Positions 39,542 through 50,556 of a stretch of DNA of 64,000 nt are shown piece after piece. Source of the DNA: an uncultured Prevotellaceae bacterium (lineage in GTDB: Bacteria; Bacteroidota; Bacteroidia; Bacteroidales; Bacteroidaceae). Position numbers and translations under genes: made by a program. The stretch is from NCBI GenBank assembly GCA_945833925.1, contig CAMAFX010000003.1, positions 18,012-82,011 of the forward strand, written 5' to 3'. The notes below the pieces were generated by a model, which saw only the letters and a program-made list of their open reading frames with translations, made no database searches and was not told the origin of the DNA. Numbering within the stretch: the stretch's first letter is position 1; each line of letters starts with the position of its first letter.

Positions 39542-40144
39542 ATGAAAGATCGTATTTTGCAAATCATGAGAAGTGAGGGAATGACCCAGCAAGAGTTCTC
39601 TCGAGCAACCGGACTGTCACCTGCTTCATTGTCTAGTATCTTTAATGGTAGGACGGCCCCCACAATGAAGCATGCGGAGGCTATGCACCGCCGTTTTCCT
39701 AACTTGAATCTTAGTTGGCTTCTGTTTGGCGAGGGTGAGATGTTCCTGTCTGATGAGAGTGGCTCACAGGGGGAAGGAAACGTGTCAGACAATGCTGGAA
39801 CTGATGTTAACAGGACTTCTGATACGCTGTTTCCTGAGTATGATACACCGGGTTCTGTCAATTCCCTAAAGTCACAAAATACGTCTCCAAATAATCCTGC
39901 TAATGCTTCTGGAACGGCATATAGTCATAATGTTCGCGCGCGCGAGGCAAATAGAAACGCAAATGGTGTCCCTTCAGAGCATCCATCGGTGTTAAATTCT
40001 TTCGATAGTGAAAGAGAGGCTTTCATGGATGCACTTCAGGCAGAGATGGAATTTGCGAAACTTCATAACATCAAACGAAGGAAGATAACTGAAATTCGTA
40101 TCTTCTTTGATGATGGTACTTTCGAGACGTTTAAGGGGAACTGA
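39542..40144 (+). CDS. XRE-family helix-turn-helix regulator
   Basis: EGMTQQEFSRATGLSPASLSSIFNGRTAPTMKHAEAM HTH; low-complexity middle; KITEIRIFFDDGTFETF tail. Confidence 0.85.
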   Translation: MKDRILQIMRSEGMTQQEFSRATGLSPASLSSIFNGRTAPTMKHAEAMHRRFPNLNLSWLLFGEGEMFLSDESGSQGEGNVSDNAGTDVNRTSDTLFPEYDTPGSVNSLKSQNTSPNNPANASGTAYSHNVRAREANRNANGVPSEHPSVLNSFDSEREAFMDALQAEMEFAKLHNIKRRKITEIRIFFDDGTFETFKGN

Positions 40145-40236
40145 AAAGTTTCCCTTATTTATTTGTGTGCTTGATATGTTTTTGTTAAATTTGCATAGTA
40201 TAAGATGTATTTAATTTCTCTATTTGTGATTTAGCC

Positions 40237-41010
40237 ATGAAGAAGTATATATTGGATCTTGAGGTTGTAGAAGTAAGCCACCCTCATCCACGATATGTTT
40301 TGATTAAGTTGACGGACACAAAGGCTCCGTTGCCAGAAATGGTGCCAGGACAGTTCGCTCAACTCCGAATAGATGGGTCGTCTACCACTTTTCTAAGACG
40401 CCCTATTTCTATTCATTATATGGATAGTAAAACAAATCAGTTATGGTTTTTGGTTCAAACTGTTGGCGATGGTACACGACAGGTTGCAAAACTCAAAAAG
40501 GGTGATACGCTCAACTGCGTACTTCCACTCGGTAATGGTTTCACCCTGCCTGCTGGTAAAGACGAGAAGATCTTGCTCGTAGGAGGAGGTGTAGGATGTG
40601 CACCTTTACTCTATATGGGCAAATGGATGTCTGAAATGGGGTGCAGACCAACCTTCCTTATAGGCGCACGCTCGGAGAGTGATTTGTTGCAATTAGACTT
40701 GTTCGAGAAGTATGGTGATGTGTATATTACCACAGAAGATGGCTCGAAGGGTGAAAAGGGCTTTGTAACACAGCATTCAGTTTTGAAAGAAAAGAAGTTT
40801 GATAGAATTTCCACTTGCGGACCATCTCCTATGATGAAGGCTGTTGCGCGATATGCAACGGAGTCGGACGTAAAGTGTGAGGTTTCGCTTGAGAATAAGA
40901 TGGCGTGCGGAGTTGGTGCGTGTCTTTGTTGTGTGCAAGATACCAATGATGGGCACAAATGTGTTTGTACCGACGGACCTGTTTTTGATATTAAGGAACT
41001 TAAATGGTAA
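40237..41010 (+). CDS. pyrK: Dihydroorotate dehydrogenase electron transfer subunit
   Basis: FAD/NAD-binding reductase; [16 protein letters not shown]; 2Fe-2[14 protein letters not shown]. Confidence 0.93.
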   Translation: MKKYILDLEVVEVSHPHPRYVLIKLTDTKAPLPEMVPGQFAQLRIDGSSTTFLRRPISIHYMDSKTNQLWFLVQTVGDGTRQVAKLKKGDTLNCVLPLGNGFTLPAGKDEKILLVGGGVGCAPLLYMGKWMSEMGCRPTFLIGARSESDLLQLDLFEKYGDVYITTEDGSKGEKGFVTQHSVLKEKKFDRISTCGPSPMMKAVARYATESDVKCEVSLENKMACGVGACLCCVQDTNDGHKCVCTDGPVFDIKELKW

Positions 41011-41015
41011 AAGCC

Positions 41016-41927
41016 ATGGCAGATTTAAGAACTAAAATTGGTTCACTTGAAATGGTGAACCCCGTAATGACTGCTTCGGGAACTTTCGGTTACGGAGTAG
41101 AATTTCAGGACTTCGTAGACCTGAGTAAGGTTGGTGGTATTATAGTAAAAGGAACGACCTTGAATCCACGCCAGGGCAATCCATATCCACGTATGGCAGA
41201 AACCGCGCAGGGAATGCTGAACTGTGTAGGTCTTCAGAACAAGGGCGTGGCACATTTCTGCGACCATATATATCCCATGATAAAGGACCTTCCAACCCGT
41301 GTTTTGGTAAACGTGTCGGGTTCGACGCCAGAGGACTATGCAGAGTGCGCAGCGAGAATAGCAGAACTGGAGAATATACCAGCCATAGAACTGAACATAT
41401 CATGTCCAAATGTAAAGCAAGGTGGAATGGCTTTCGGTGTTACCCCAGAAGGCGCATCTACAGTTGTAAAGGCTGTGCGTGAGGCTTATCCAAAGACGCT
41501 TATTGTGAAGTTGTCTCCTAACGTGACAAGCATTACTGATATTGCAATGGCTGTTCAGGATGCCGGAGCCGATGCTGTCTCTCTTATCAACACACTCATG
41601 GGTATGGCTATTGATGCCGAAAAACGCAAGAAACTGCTGTCTATTGGAACAGGAGGTCTTAGCGGTCCTGCAGTAAAACCTGTTGCGTTGCGAATGGTTT
41701 ATCAGGTGGCACATGCCGTTAACATTCCGGTGATAGGCCTTGGAGGTATAAGCAGTGCAACCGATGCAATTGAGTTCCTTCTGGCAGGAGCGTCTGCCAT
41801 AGAGATAGGAACAGCCAACTTCCTTGATCCTGCAATATCGGAGAAGGTCGCTGTTGGTATCAATGAATACTTGGATCGTCATCACTTCTCCAGTGTAAAG
41901 GATATAATCGGAGCGTTGGAGGATTGA
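41016..41927 (+). CDS. pyrD: Dihydroorotate dehydrogenase catalytic subunit
   Basis: [53 protein letters not shown]. Confidence 0.95.
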   Translation: MADLRTKIGSLEMVNPVMTASGTFGYGVEFQDFVDLSKVGGIIVKGTTLNPRQGNPYPRMAETAQGMLNCVGLQNKGVAHFCDHIYPMIKDLPTRVLVNVSGSTPEDYAECAARIAELENIPAIELNISCPNVKQGGMAFGVTPEGASTVVKAVREAYPKTLIVKLSPNVTSITDIAMAVQDAGADAVSLINTLMGMAIDAEKRKKLLSIGTGGLSGPAVKPVALRMVYQVAHAVNIPVIGLGGISSATDAIEFLLAGASAIEIGTANFLDPAISEKVAVGINEYLDRHHFSSVKDIIGALED

Positions 41928-41992
41928 CGGAAGGTAATCCATCGTTATATCATTGGCTTTTGAATTGCTTATATATATATATAATAAGGTAT

Positions 41993-43195
41993 ATGAAATA
42001 CGACTTTGATGAGATAATAGAAAGACGTGGCACTGATGCATACAAGTATGTGTATCTGAAAGATGTATGCGGCAGGGATGATGTGCTGCCAATGTGGGTT
42101 GCCGATATGGACTTTGCAACTCCACCGTTTGTTATGCGAACGTTGCAGAAACGTCTCGAACAGAGAATAATGGGTTACACTTGCAGCACAACCGAGTATC
42201 GTCAAAGTATTGTTGACTGGTGTAGAAGCCATTATCAGTGGGAGATAAAGCCAGAGTACATCAATTATGTTCCAGGCGTTGTGGCAGGTATTTATCTTGC
42301 TATTCAGACCTTCACGGAGAAGGGTGACAAGATTCTGATACAGGATCCTGTATACCATCCGTTCAGATTCGTTCCGGAAGGCAGCGACAGAGTTGTCAAG
42401 TGGAATCATCTGGTTCGTACGGAATCATCTTTCGAGATGGATTTTGATGCTTTGCGCGAAGATGTCAAGGGATGCAAGATGATGATACTCTGCAATCCTC
42501 ATAATCCTGCGGGAATCTGCTGGAGTAGGGATACCTTGCAGAAAGTGGCGCAGATATGTGCCGAGGAAGGTGTATTGGTAGTAAGCGACGAGATTCACTG
42601 TGATATGGTTCTCGGAGGACACCAGCATATTCCTTTCGCCACAGTCAGTGAAGAGGCCGGCAGAATCAGTATCACCTTACAGGCACCAAGCAAGACATTC
42701 AATATGCCAGGTATTGTTTGTTCGCAGGCTGTTGTTCTGAACCCCTTGCTTCGTGAGAAATATTTCTCGTATATAGAGAATAGTGACATGGACCTTGGTA
42801 ATGTGTTCTGCTATTCATGCGCAGCCGCATGCTACACGGATGAGGGCAACGAATGGAGAGAGCAAATGCTGGACTATGTACAGGGTAACATTGATTTGTT
42901 GGCTGATGGTTTGGAGAATGCTACCGACAAGATAAAGGTAATTCGCCCTCAGGCTTCTTTCCTTGTATTGCTGGATTGCAGAAATCTTCTCGCACAACTT
43001 GCAGGTGAAAGCACAGGAGAAGAAGCACAGGAAAAACTGGTAAGATTCCTTGCGGATAAGTGTGGTGTGGGATTTAACTCTGGCAGTATGTTCGGACCTG
43101 GTGGTGTAGGATATATGCGCGCCAACTTAGGATGCCCACGCTCTGTCGTTAAGCAGTCTCTGGAACAGATTGTGGCAGGACTTGCCACCTTGTGA
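41993..43195 (+). CDS. PatB/MalY-type C-S lyase (PLP aminotransferase fold)
   Basis: LPMWVADMDFATPP, LCNPHNPAGICWS, SDEIHCDMVLGGHQHIPFA, PSKTFNMPG. Confidence 0.92.
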   Translation: MKYDFDEIIERRGTDAYKYVYLKDVCGRDDVLPMWVADMDFATPPFVMRTLQKRLEQRIMGYTCSTTEYRQSIVDWCRSHYQWEIKPEYINYVPGVVAGIYLAIQTFTEKGDKILIQDPVYHPFRFVPEGSDRVVKWNHLVRTESSFEMDFDALREDVKGCKMMILCNPHNPAGICWSRDTLQKVAQICAEEGVLVVSDEIHCDMVLGGHQHIPFATVSEEAGRISITLQAPSKTFNMPGIVCSQAVVLNPLLREKYFSYIENSDMDLGNVFCYSCAAACYTDEGNEWREQMLDYVQGNIDLLADGLENATDKIKVIRPQASFLVLLDCRNLLAQLAGESTGEEAQEKLVRFLADKCGVGFNSGSMFGPGGVGYMRANLGCPRSVVKQSLEQIVAGLATL

Positions 43196-43216
43196 TTATA
43201 TCTTACAGATTTTACA

Positions 43217-43289
43217 AACAAAGAACTCTGGGAATTTCCTTAATCCTTGGTCATCATAAAGGATATGGAGGTTCCCAGAGCTCTTTGTT
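43217..43289. terminator. Long hairpin between convergent genes, candidate bidirectional terminator
   Basis: 18-bp stem AACAAAGAACTCTGGGAA / TTCCCAGAGCTCTTTGTT (one G:U) plus inner ATCCTT/AAGGAT stem. Confidence 0.65.
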
Positions 43290-43308
43290 CTATTCAGTGT
43301 TGTTCTTC

Positions 43309-43464
43309 TTACAATTCGTTAGCGGGTATCTCAAGGACGAGATTACCTCTTCTTACAACGAGAGAAAGGTTGTCATGCTTTGCTCTCTCTATAAGGCGCG
43401 TCTGAGCAAGGAGGATTCCCTTGTCGATGCGACGTGCCATTTCTAGCTTTTCACGATCTTTCAT
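43309..43464 (-). CDS. 51-aa small protein coupled to the zeta-like kinase; not in ORF track
   Basis: MKDREKLEMARRIDKGILLAQTRLIERAKHDNLSLVVRRGNLVLEIPANEL*; its ATG overlaps the kinase stop (ATGA). Confidence 0.75.
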   Translation of the reverse strand: MKDREKLEMARRIDKGILLAQTRLIERAKHDNLSLVVRRGNLVLEIPANEL

Positions 43465-44075
43465 TTTTCTTCCTCCTCTTCCTTATTATATTTGTTGTAG
43501 TAATCGTTGTATAGGTCTTGATTCTCTATTTCGGGTTTCTGTCCCTTCCATCCACACGCAATCTTGGATGCCGGACATGTGGAGTTGTCATAGAGCGCCC
43601 AGTAATCCACTACAGGTGTGTAAAGTTTGAACAGATTGCTCAGTCCTGCACGGTAACGACGGTAGATGACGTCGAGCGGTATGTTGTGTCCACCCTGGCT
43701 GACTCTCTTTGCCACACGCTTGACGGCTTGCTCGGGTGATGGGAGAGAGAAGAACAACAGTGTCACAAAGTATCCACGTCGTTGAGCCTGTTGGATAAGT
43801 TTGACATAGGAACGTGTGCTCAGGGTTGTCTCGAAAGCAAATGTCACACCTTCCTTAAGAAGATGAATAACTCGGTCAATCATCAAGCGTCCTGCTTGAA
43901 TGGCGACACCTTCCGGATTGAATGGCGACAAGCCGGCGGCAATCTCGTCGGCATTGACGAACTCCCTGCAGTTAAGCATCTCTGGCAGTACAGTGAAACT
44001 TGCAGTTGTCTTGCCTGCACCATTGCATCCTGCAATGACGTACAGGTTCAGTGGTTTCTTCTTTTGTTCGCTCAT
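43461..44075 (-). CDS. Zeta-toxin-like P-loop kinase
   Basis: LYVIAGCNGAGKTTASFTVLPE Walker A, EFVNADEIAAGLSPF, FAFETTLSTRSY, DVIYRRYRAGLSNLFKLY. Confidence 0.85.
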   Translation of the reverse strand: MSEQKKKPLNLYVIAGCNGAGKTTASFTVLPEMLNCREFVNADEIAAGLSPFNPEGVAIQAGRLMIDRVIHLLKEGVTFAFETTLSTRSYVKLIQQAQRRGYFVTLLFFSLPSPEQAVKRVAKRVSQGGHNIPLDVIYRRYRAGLSNLFKLYTPVVDYWALYDNSTCPASKIACGWKGQKPEIENQDLYNDYYNKYNKEEEEEK

Positions 44076-44079
44076 AGTA

Positions 44080-44775
44080 TTATTTCTTTAACAGGTCTGG
44101 TCTTAATCTCTTGGTTCTTTCCATGCTCTGGGCGAGTTCCCATTCCTTAATCTTTGCCTCATGACCAGAGAGAAGGATTTCGGGAACGCTTCCCCATGAC
44201 TCTCCGTTAACACCAACATACTCCTTGGGACGTGAGTATACAGGAGCCGCAAGAAGGTTGTCCTGAAAAGAGTCTGACAGAGCACTTTGTTCATCACCTA
44301 TTGCTCCAGGTATGATACGTACGATGGCATCGGTCATGACTGCAGCGGCAAGTTCGCCTCCTGTCAGCACGTAATCGCCGATGGAGACCTCTTTCGTTAT
44401 TAACTGTTCACGTACACGATAGTCGATTCCCTTATAGTGCCCGCAGAGGATGATGATATTCTCCTTTAATGACAGTTCGTTTGCCATAGGCTGATCGAAC
44501 TGCTCTCCGTCGGGCGAGGTGAATATGATTTCATCGTAGTGGCGTTCGGACTTGAGCTGGGAGATGCAACGGTCGATAGGTTCGCACTGCATAACCATAC
44601 CGGCAAATCCACCGAAGGGATAGTCGTCAACCCTGCGCCAGCGGTTGGTTGAGTAGTCACGCAAGTTGTGCACGTGAATCTCAACAAGTCCTTTCTTCTG
44701 TGCACGACCGAGGATGCTCTCCTGTGTGAAGGGGAGCACCAACTCGGGCAGCACTGTTATGATGTCAATTCGCAT
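44080..44775 (-). CDS. trmD: tRNA (guanine-N1)-methyltransferase
   Basis: [59 protein letters not shown]. Confidence 0.95.
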   Translation of the reverse strand: MRIDIITVLPELVLPFTQESILGRAQKKGLVEIHVHNLRDYSTNRWRRVDDYPFGGFAGMVMQCEPIDRCISQLKSERHYDEIIFTSPDGEQFDQPMANELSLKENIIILCGHYKGIDYRVREQLITKEVSIGDYVLTGGELAAAVMTDAIVRIIPGAIGDEQSALSDSFQDNLLAAPVYSRPKEYVGVNGESWGSVPEILLSGHEAKIKEWELAQSMERTKRLRPDLLKK

Positions 44776-46134
44776 TTACTTAAGATTCTTTTGTTCAAGT
44801 CCGTAGCCTTTCTTTTTGTCGAGGCTCAGCAGAATGAGTGAGATGACAATGGCAACAGCGCCAAATGCCGCGAATATTGTCATTGTCTGCGTATAGTCAA
44901 TGATGCCATTGTCATCGGTGTTGGCTTGGTTGACCTTACCGATAAGGATGGGCACCATACTCAGTCCGATGTTCTGGATGTAGAAGATAAGTGCGTATGC
45001 AGTGCCAAGAAGCTTCATTGGAATGAGTTTTGGAACAGATGGCCACATGGCACTGGGAACAAGTCCGAAGGCTACGCCAAGAACGAGCATCATTGCTATC
45101 GCAATGGCAACACTGTTCATTGGCAAAGCGAAGACAACGTGTACCAATGTCAGCAATACGCTGCCGATAAGCATAAGTGTAGCGCCCTTTCCAAATCGGT
45201 CGTAGACATATCCAAAGAATGGGGTGAGGACGATTGTTCCGTAAGGAAGCATACTGGGAATGAAACCGGCAATACCCTGATTTACGCCATACTTCATAAC
45301 CATCAGTTTGGTTGCAAACTTAAGGAATGGGAATACACCTGCGTAGAACATCAGGCAGAGCAAAGTAACACACCAGAAACCGGGATTCTTGAAGAGAAGG
45401 CCGAGGTCGGAGAACTTGAAGCCTTCTTCTGCATCCACATTGGCTGTGTTGGCACTTGCTGCGTCCTCCTTCTTGTCCATGAAACTGTAGACTATGAAAG
45501 CAACCATACCTGCGCATAGCAGTGATGCACCAAGGGCAACAGATGCACTTACACCACCAATCATGGTAGCAAATGGCAGCGCGAAGCTAAGTGCTGCAGC
45601 TGTACCGAGACGAGCAAGTGCAACCTGCAAGCCCATAGCCAGGGCAAGCTCGTGACCGGTGAACCACTTCACTATAACCTTGCTGACAGTGATGCCGGCA
45701 ATCTCGCAGCCAACGCCGTAGATGGCAAAGCCAAGACATGCCACAATGACCTGTGTTGAGTATGTGCCAATGCCGAGAGGCAGTGTCACGCTACCCTCGA
45801 AGCCACGGCTGACAGCATACCATTTGATGCAGGCGCCACCGAACATAAGCATGGTGCTCATGATACCTGTGAAGCGGATGCCAAACTTATCGAGGATGAT
45901 GCCGCCAAAGAAAAGCAGCAACAGGAACACGTTAAAGAATCCGTACGAACCACTGAAGAATCCGTACTCGTCACTTGTCCATCCAAGTCCGAGACCACCG
46001 TCCTCAACGGGAGCTGTCAACAGGGGCTCGAGAGGTGACATCACATCGGTAAAGAAGTAACCGAACATCATTGTTACGCTTACAATGACAAGGGCAGTCC
46101 AGCGCATAGCTGGTTTGTCTGAAAGTTTTTCCAT
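44776..46134 (-). CDS. MFS transporter
   Basis: About 12 TM segments; abuts trmD (stop/start within 1 nt). Confidence 0.85.
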   Translation of the reverse strand: MEKLSDKPAMRWTALVIVSVTMMFGYFFTDVMSPLEPLLTAPVEDGGLGLGWTSDEYGFFSGSYGFFNVFLLLLFFGGIILDKFGIRFTGIMSTMLMFGGACIKWYAVSRGFEGSVTLPLGIGTYSTQVIVACLGFAIYGVGCEIAGITVSKVIVKWFTGHELALAMGLQVALARLGTAAALSFALPFATMIGGVSASVALGASLLCAGMVAFIVYSFMDKKEDAASANTANVDAEEGFKFSDLGLLFKNPGFWCVTLLCLMFYAGVFPFLKFATKLMVMKYGVNQGIAGFIPSMLPYGTIVLTPFFGYVYDRFGKGATLMLIGSVLLTLVHVVFALPMNSVAIAIAMMLVLGVAFGLVPSAMWPSVPKLIPMKLLGTAYALIFYIQNIGLSMVPILIGKVNQANTDDNGIIDYTQTMTIFAAFGAVAIVISLILLSLDKKKGYGLEQKNLK

Positions 46135-46221
46135 TGGAGTTATCTTTTATGTTTATAGTCTTGTGTTATTTTACCTCTATGCAGGGTAAGGTCGGATTTC
46201 TGTCGGTGACTTATATTTGTT

Positions 46222-48429
46222 TTATTTCAAATACTTGTCCAACCAACGGAAGAATGTACGCTGCCAGAGGATTCCGTTCTGTGGTTTCAACACCCAGTGA
46301 TTCTCGTCGGGCAGGAGAAGAAGCTGGGCATCGATTCCTCGCAGACGAGCTGCCGCAAAGGCAGATTGTGCCTGAGTGTATTCTATGCGGAAATCCTTCT
46401 GACCATGAATGCAGAGTATTGGTGTGTCCCAACGGTCAACATATAGGTGTGGACTCTGGACAAAGACGTTGTGCTTGCCCTTGGGGGTTACATCGACTTC
46501 TACGATGCGTGACTTGTCTTTGGCGGTGAAACCACGACGCCAGGGTGCTGCCAGGAGATCCCAGTTGGCAAACCACATCTCCTCGGTTTCAAGGTACTGC
46601 TGTTGGGTGTTGAAGATTCCATCGTGAGAGATAAATGCTTTGAAGCGCTTGTCGTGATTGCCGGCTAACCAATATACACTGTAACCACCAAACGAGGCAC
46701 CTATACAACCAAGACGGTTCTCGTCTGCCCATGGTTCTTTCTTGATGTCGTCGATGGCTGAAAGGTAGTCCTGCATACACTGACCGCTGTAGTCACCACT
46801 GATCTGCTCAAGCCATTCCATGCCAAATCCTGGCAGACCGCGGCGGTTGGGTGCGATGATGACGTAGTCGTTTGCTGCCATAATCTGGAAGTTCCAGCGG
46901 TATGACCAGAACTGGCTGACAGGACTTTGCGGACCGCCTTCGCAGAAGAGCAGTACTGGATACTTCTTCGACGGGTCGAAGTGGCTTGGATAGATGACCC
47001 AGCAGAGTTCCTCCTTTCCATCGGTGGTCTTGACCCAACGTTCTTCTACTTTTCCGAATGCAAGTTGAGAGAGAAGATGGTCGTTCTCGTGGGTAATCTG
47101 TTTCAGTACGGCAGGCTTGTTCTTGATGGGGCTGAGCAGGTAGAGGTCGGATGGGGCAGAGATGCTGTGACGTTCTACGAGGAGTTGCTTTCCTCCCGGA
47201 ACCAACTGTACCGAACCATAGTCGTAGTTGCCTGTCGTGAGACACTTGACCTCACCCTTCAGGTTTGTTTGGTAGACCATCTGGCGAGCGTGCCATACAC
47301 CAACGAAAAAGAGCGATTTGTTGTCTGCTCCCCAGCAGAAGCCTTCTACGCTGCTTTCAAAAGATTCTGTAACATATTGTTTTTGCCCGGTCTTCAGGTT
47401 AAGGATACAGAGACGGTTGCGATCGCTCTCATAGCCATCACGCTCCATACTCTGCCATGCAATCATTGTGCCGTCGGGTGAGAACTGGGGGTTCTGGTCG
47501 TAGCCAGCATTAATGTCTTCGGTAAACTTGTTCTTTGCTTGGTGCTCCAGTGACTTTGTCGCATCAAAGTCTGGCTCAACATATCCTTCCGGCTTGCAAA
47601 TGTTGCGTGTCTTGCCACTCTCTATGTCGTATAGGTAGATGTCGCTGTCGGTTGAGGTGACATATGCCACTCCAGTCTTTTTGCGGCTTGTGTATGCAAC
47701 CTGTTTGCTGTCAGGGCTCCAGCAGAACTGCTCTGTACCTCCAAATGGAAGCATAGGACATTCAAAAGGCTCGCCGTCAAGCAGGTCCTTTGCCTCACCT
47801 ACTTTATTCTCGCTGAATGGCGCCACAAAGAGATGAGGAATAGATGTAACGTAGGTATCCCAGTGCTTATAGTTGAGTTCGTTGATTACCATTCCTGTTG
47901 CAAGAGGCAGGTCCTTTTCCTTCGCCTGGATGCTGCTGGTCTGGCTTACCTCACGAATAAGCAGGACGTGTTTCTCGTCGGGTGAAAATTTAAATCCGCC
48001 GATTTCTTCACCTTCTGACATCTGAACACGATCGCTACCGTCGAGGTTCATACTCCATAGTTGTCCTCCACTTATGAAGGCAATGCGCTTGCCGTTCAGG
48101 ATGAAGGCTGGCTCCAACTCGCTCTTTCCGTCCTTGGTCAGCAGTTTCTGGTTATTGCCATCTGCGTCACAGATGTAGATGACAGTGTGGCTCTTGTTTT
48201 GCTCTACGCTGTAGTAACTGACTGTATACACAACATTTTTGCCGTCAGGACTTACAACGTGACTTCCAATGCGTCCCATCGCCCAGAGTACTTCGGGCGT
48301 CATGCGGTCACTGCTCAGTTTAAGTTCGTGTTTGCCAATGACAGCATTGTTCTCTGGTTGAGCGGCGCTGATGGTGTTTGTTGCTGAAATCATGACGCTT
48401 GCTATGGTCATAATCTTTAGTGTATTCAT
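46222..48429 (-). CDS. S9 family prolyl oligopeptidase-like peptidase, secreted
   Basis: Signal peptide; WD-like propeller repeats; GASFGGYSVYW catalytic Ser; DENHW. Confidence 0.9.
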   Translation of the reverse strand: MNTLKIMTIASVMISATNTISAAQPENNAVIGKHELKLSSDRMTPEVLWAMGRIGSHVVSPDGKNVVYTVSYYSVEQNKSHTVIYICDADGNNQKLLTKDGKSELEPAFILNGKRIAFISGGQLWSMNLDGSDRVQMSEGEEIGGFKFSPDEKHVLLIREVSQTSSIQAKEKDLPLATGMVINELNYKHWDTYVTSIPHLFVAPFSENKVGEAKDLLDGEPFECPMLPFGGTEQFCWSPDSKQVAYTSRKKTGVAYVTSTDSDIYLYDIESGKTRNICKPEGYVEPDFDATKSLEHQAKNKFTEDINAGYDQNPQFSPDGTMIAWQSMERDGYESDRNRLCILNLKTGQKQYVTESFESSVEGFCWGADNKSLFFVGVWHARQMVYQTNLKGEVKCLTTGNYDYGSVQLVPGGKQLLVERHSISAPSDLYLLSPIKNKPAVLKQITHENDHLLSQLAFGKVEERWVKTTDGKEELCWVIYPSHFDPSKKYPVLLFCEGGPQSPVSQFWSYRWNFQIMAANDYVIIAPNRRGLPGFGMEWLEQISGDYSGQCMQDYLSAIDDIKKEPWADENRLGCIGASFGGYSVYWLAGNHDKRFKAFISHDGIFNTQQQYLETEEMWFANWDLLAAPWRRGFTAKDKSRIVEVDVTPKGKHNVFVQSPHLYVDRWDTPILCIHGQKDFRIEYTQAQSAFAAARLRGIDAQLLLLPDENHWVLKPQNGILWQRTFFRWLDKYLK

Positions 48430-48538
48430 TATTTTTTGTTTATTAAACGGATGAAAGGTTATTCCGCTAATTTATATATTGTTTATTCGATACAGCCTTG
48501 TATAGATCCTGTGAGGGAAAACCAAAGTAGGCTACGCT

Positions 48539-50428
48539 TTATTTTTTGTTCTGCTGCATTTTGCGTAGTTGCTCCTGTTGTTCTTGGAGTGCCTTGAACT
48601 GAGCGGCAATTCCAGACAACTTCTTGGGGTCGTTCTTGTGCTTCTCACGATATGCCTCAAGCTGTGCGAGCAACTTGTTGTCATCTGTGGTCTTGCGCAA
48701 ATACCACATCATAAGGATGCTTGTCAGACCCGAAAGGAAGTAGTAGTAGCAGAGACCGCTTGAGTAGGTGTTGAACACAAAGAAGAACATGATAGGCATG
48801 AAATACATCATATAACGCATCATCTTCATCTGTGCTGCCTGCTCGCTGCTCATCTGATCTTTTTGCTGACGCATTGAAATCCATGTGTTTACGATGTTGG
48901 TTGCACAGAACAGAAGGCAGAAAAGTGAAAGGTGGTCGCCGAGTCCCCAGATCTCTGTTCCCCAATTGATGATGTCATCGTATGCAGAGAGGTCGTCTGC
49001 CCAGAGGAAGCTCTGACCGCGCAACTGGATTGCGTTAGGAACAAAGTTGAAGAGTGCAATCCAGATAGGCATCTGGATAAGCATTGGCAGACATCCGCCC
49101 ATAGGTGATACTCCGTATTCGCGATAGAGACCCATCACCTCTTGCTGCTTCTTCATGGCATCTTCCTGGTTAGGATACTTCTTGCTTATCTCGTCAACCT
49201 TTGGCTTGAGAACACGCATACGTGCACTGCTCAGATAACTTTTGCGCGTTGTTGGGTAAACAATAATCTTGATGAGGATAGTCAGAAGGAAAAGAACAAG
49301 TCCCATAGAGAATCCCCAGCCTGTCAACCAGTCGAAAATATAGATGATAAAGAATCTGTTGATCCACTTGAACAGTGGCCATCCCAAATAAACCAATTCG
49401 TCAAGTTCCAAGTCCTTGTCGCTGGCGCTAAGTTCGTTGTGGTCCTGCAGCAAATGGTAGTCGTTTGGACCGAGGTACATCTGCATCAGGGTAGGGGTTT
49501 TGCCAGTTGGGTCGAATGCTGTCTGCATTGTTGCGGTGTAGTATTTCAGGTTGCCAGAACCCTTCTCCAATGCAGTGCTTGAGAGTTGCGCATTGGTGAA
49601 ATCCTGATGACCGATCAGAACACAACTGAAGAACTGGTTCTTGAATGCAACCCAGTCGAGTGCATTCTCCATCTGCTCGGTTTCCGTTCCTGTGGCAGAA
49701 AGATAGTCTGTGTCGTCATCCTTCTCCTTATAGGTGAGAGTTGCATAGCGTGACTCGAAATCGAATCCCTTCTCCTGCTGTGCACAGGTGTCAGACCATG
49801 CAATGTTCAATTTGTTGCTGTTGATAGATAGATACTTGTCAAGGTTCTTTGCCTCAATGGTGAAGTCAACCATATAACTGCCTTCCTGCAGCCTGTATTT
49901 GAGATCGAGGGTACCGCCATTGCCTGCAGTAAGACGCATTGTTGCAGTACTGTCTGTGTGGTTGACAACATCAAAATAGTAATCGGAGGTAATAATGTGC
50001 TCATTCTTTCCTTCGATGGAGATTACCATCTCGTTCTTGCCAGGGGTCAGCAATTCCACCTGACTTTTTTTGTCCTGAGACTTGTAGGAACCAAGCATCG
50101 TGACCTTCTCAACAACGCCACCCTTTGTGTTCAACTGTATTGCCACGTTGTTGTTTTTTAATACGATTGCTTTCTCCTCTCCAATTCTGTTCTTGTAAAA
50201 TGCTTTGGTGCTGTCGTTTGCCATGACTGTCTTCATGGAATCGGCATCGACTATTGCCAGGGAATCCTGACGTGCCTTGTTGATAGAGTCGCGTCTGGCT
50301 TCTGCTATCAATTCTTCCTGATACTTCTTCTGCGCCTCAATCTCTTCTTGGCTTGGACGACTGAAATAACTGAATCCAATCAGCACTGCTCCTATGAGCA
50401 CAAATCCTGTAAGTGTGTTTTTATCCAT
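48539..50428 (-). CDS. yidC: Membrane protein insertase YidC
   Basis: MDKNTLTGFVLIGAVLIGFSYF; TTRKSYLSSARMRVLKPKVDEI; MGGCLPMLIQMPIWIALF. Confidence 0.95.
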   Translation of the reverse strand: MDKNTLTGFVLIGAVLIGFSYFSRPSQEEIEAQKKYQEELIAEARRDSINKARQDSLAIVDADSMKTVMANDSTKAFYKNRIGEEKAIVLKNNNVAIQLNTKGGVVEKVTMLGSYKSQDKKSQVELLTPGKNEMVISIEGKNEHIITSDYYFDVVNHTDSTATMRLTAGNGGTLDLKYRLQEGSYMVDFTIEAKNLDKYLSINSNKLNIAWSDTCAQQEKGFDFESRYATLTYKEKDDDTDYLSATGTETEQMENALDWVAFKNQFFSCVLIGHQDFTNAQLSSTALEKGSGNLKYYTATMQTAFDPTGKTPTLMQMYLGPNDYHLLQDHNELSASDKDLELDELVYLGWPLFKWINRFFIIYIFDWLTGWGFSMGLVLFLLTILIKIIVYPTTRKSYLSSARMRVLKPKVDEISKKYPNQEDAMKKQQEVMGLYREYGVSPMGGCLPMLIQMPIWIALFNFVPNAIQLRGQSFLWADDLSAYDDIINWGTEIWGLGDHLSLFCLLFCATNIVNTWISMRQQKDQMSSEQAAQMKMMRYMMYFMPIMFFFVFNTYSSGLCYYYFLSGLTSILMMWYLRKTTDDNKLLAQLEAYREKHKNDPKKLSGIAAQFKALQEQQEQLRKMQQNKK

Positions 50429-50556
50429 ATATGTTTTTTAATGTTTACTTCAGTATTATTGATGTTTGTCTCTGTTGTTTTGCCAGTGGCTTGTTGTTTT
50501 TTGAAATTAAAAAAATACCCTTCTCGTGTTTAATGTGCTCGCCTGAGTAAAGCGCA

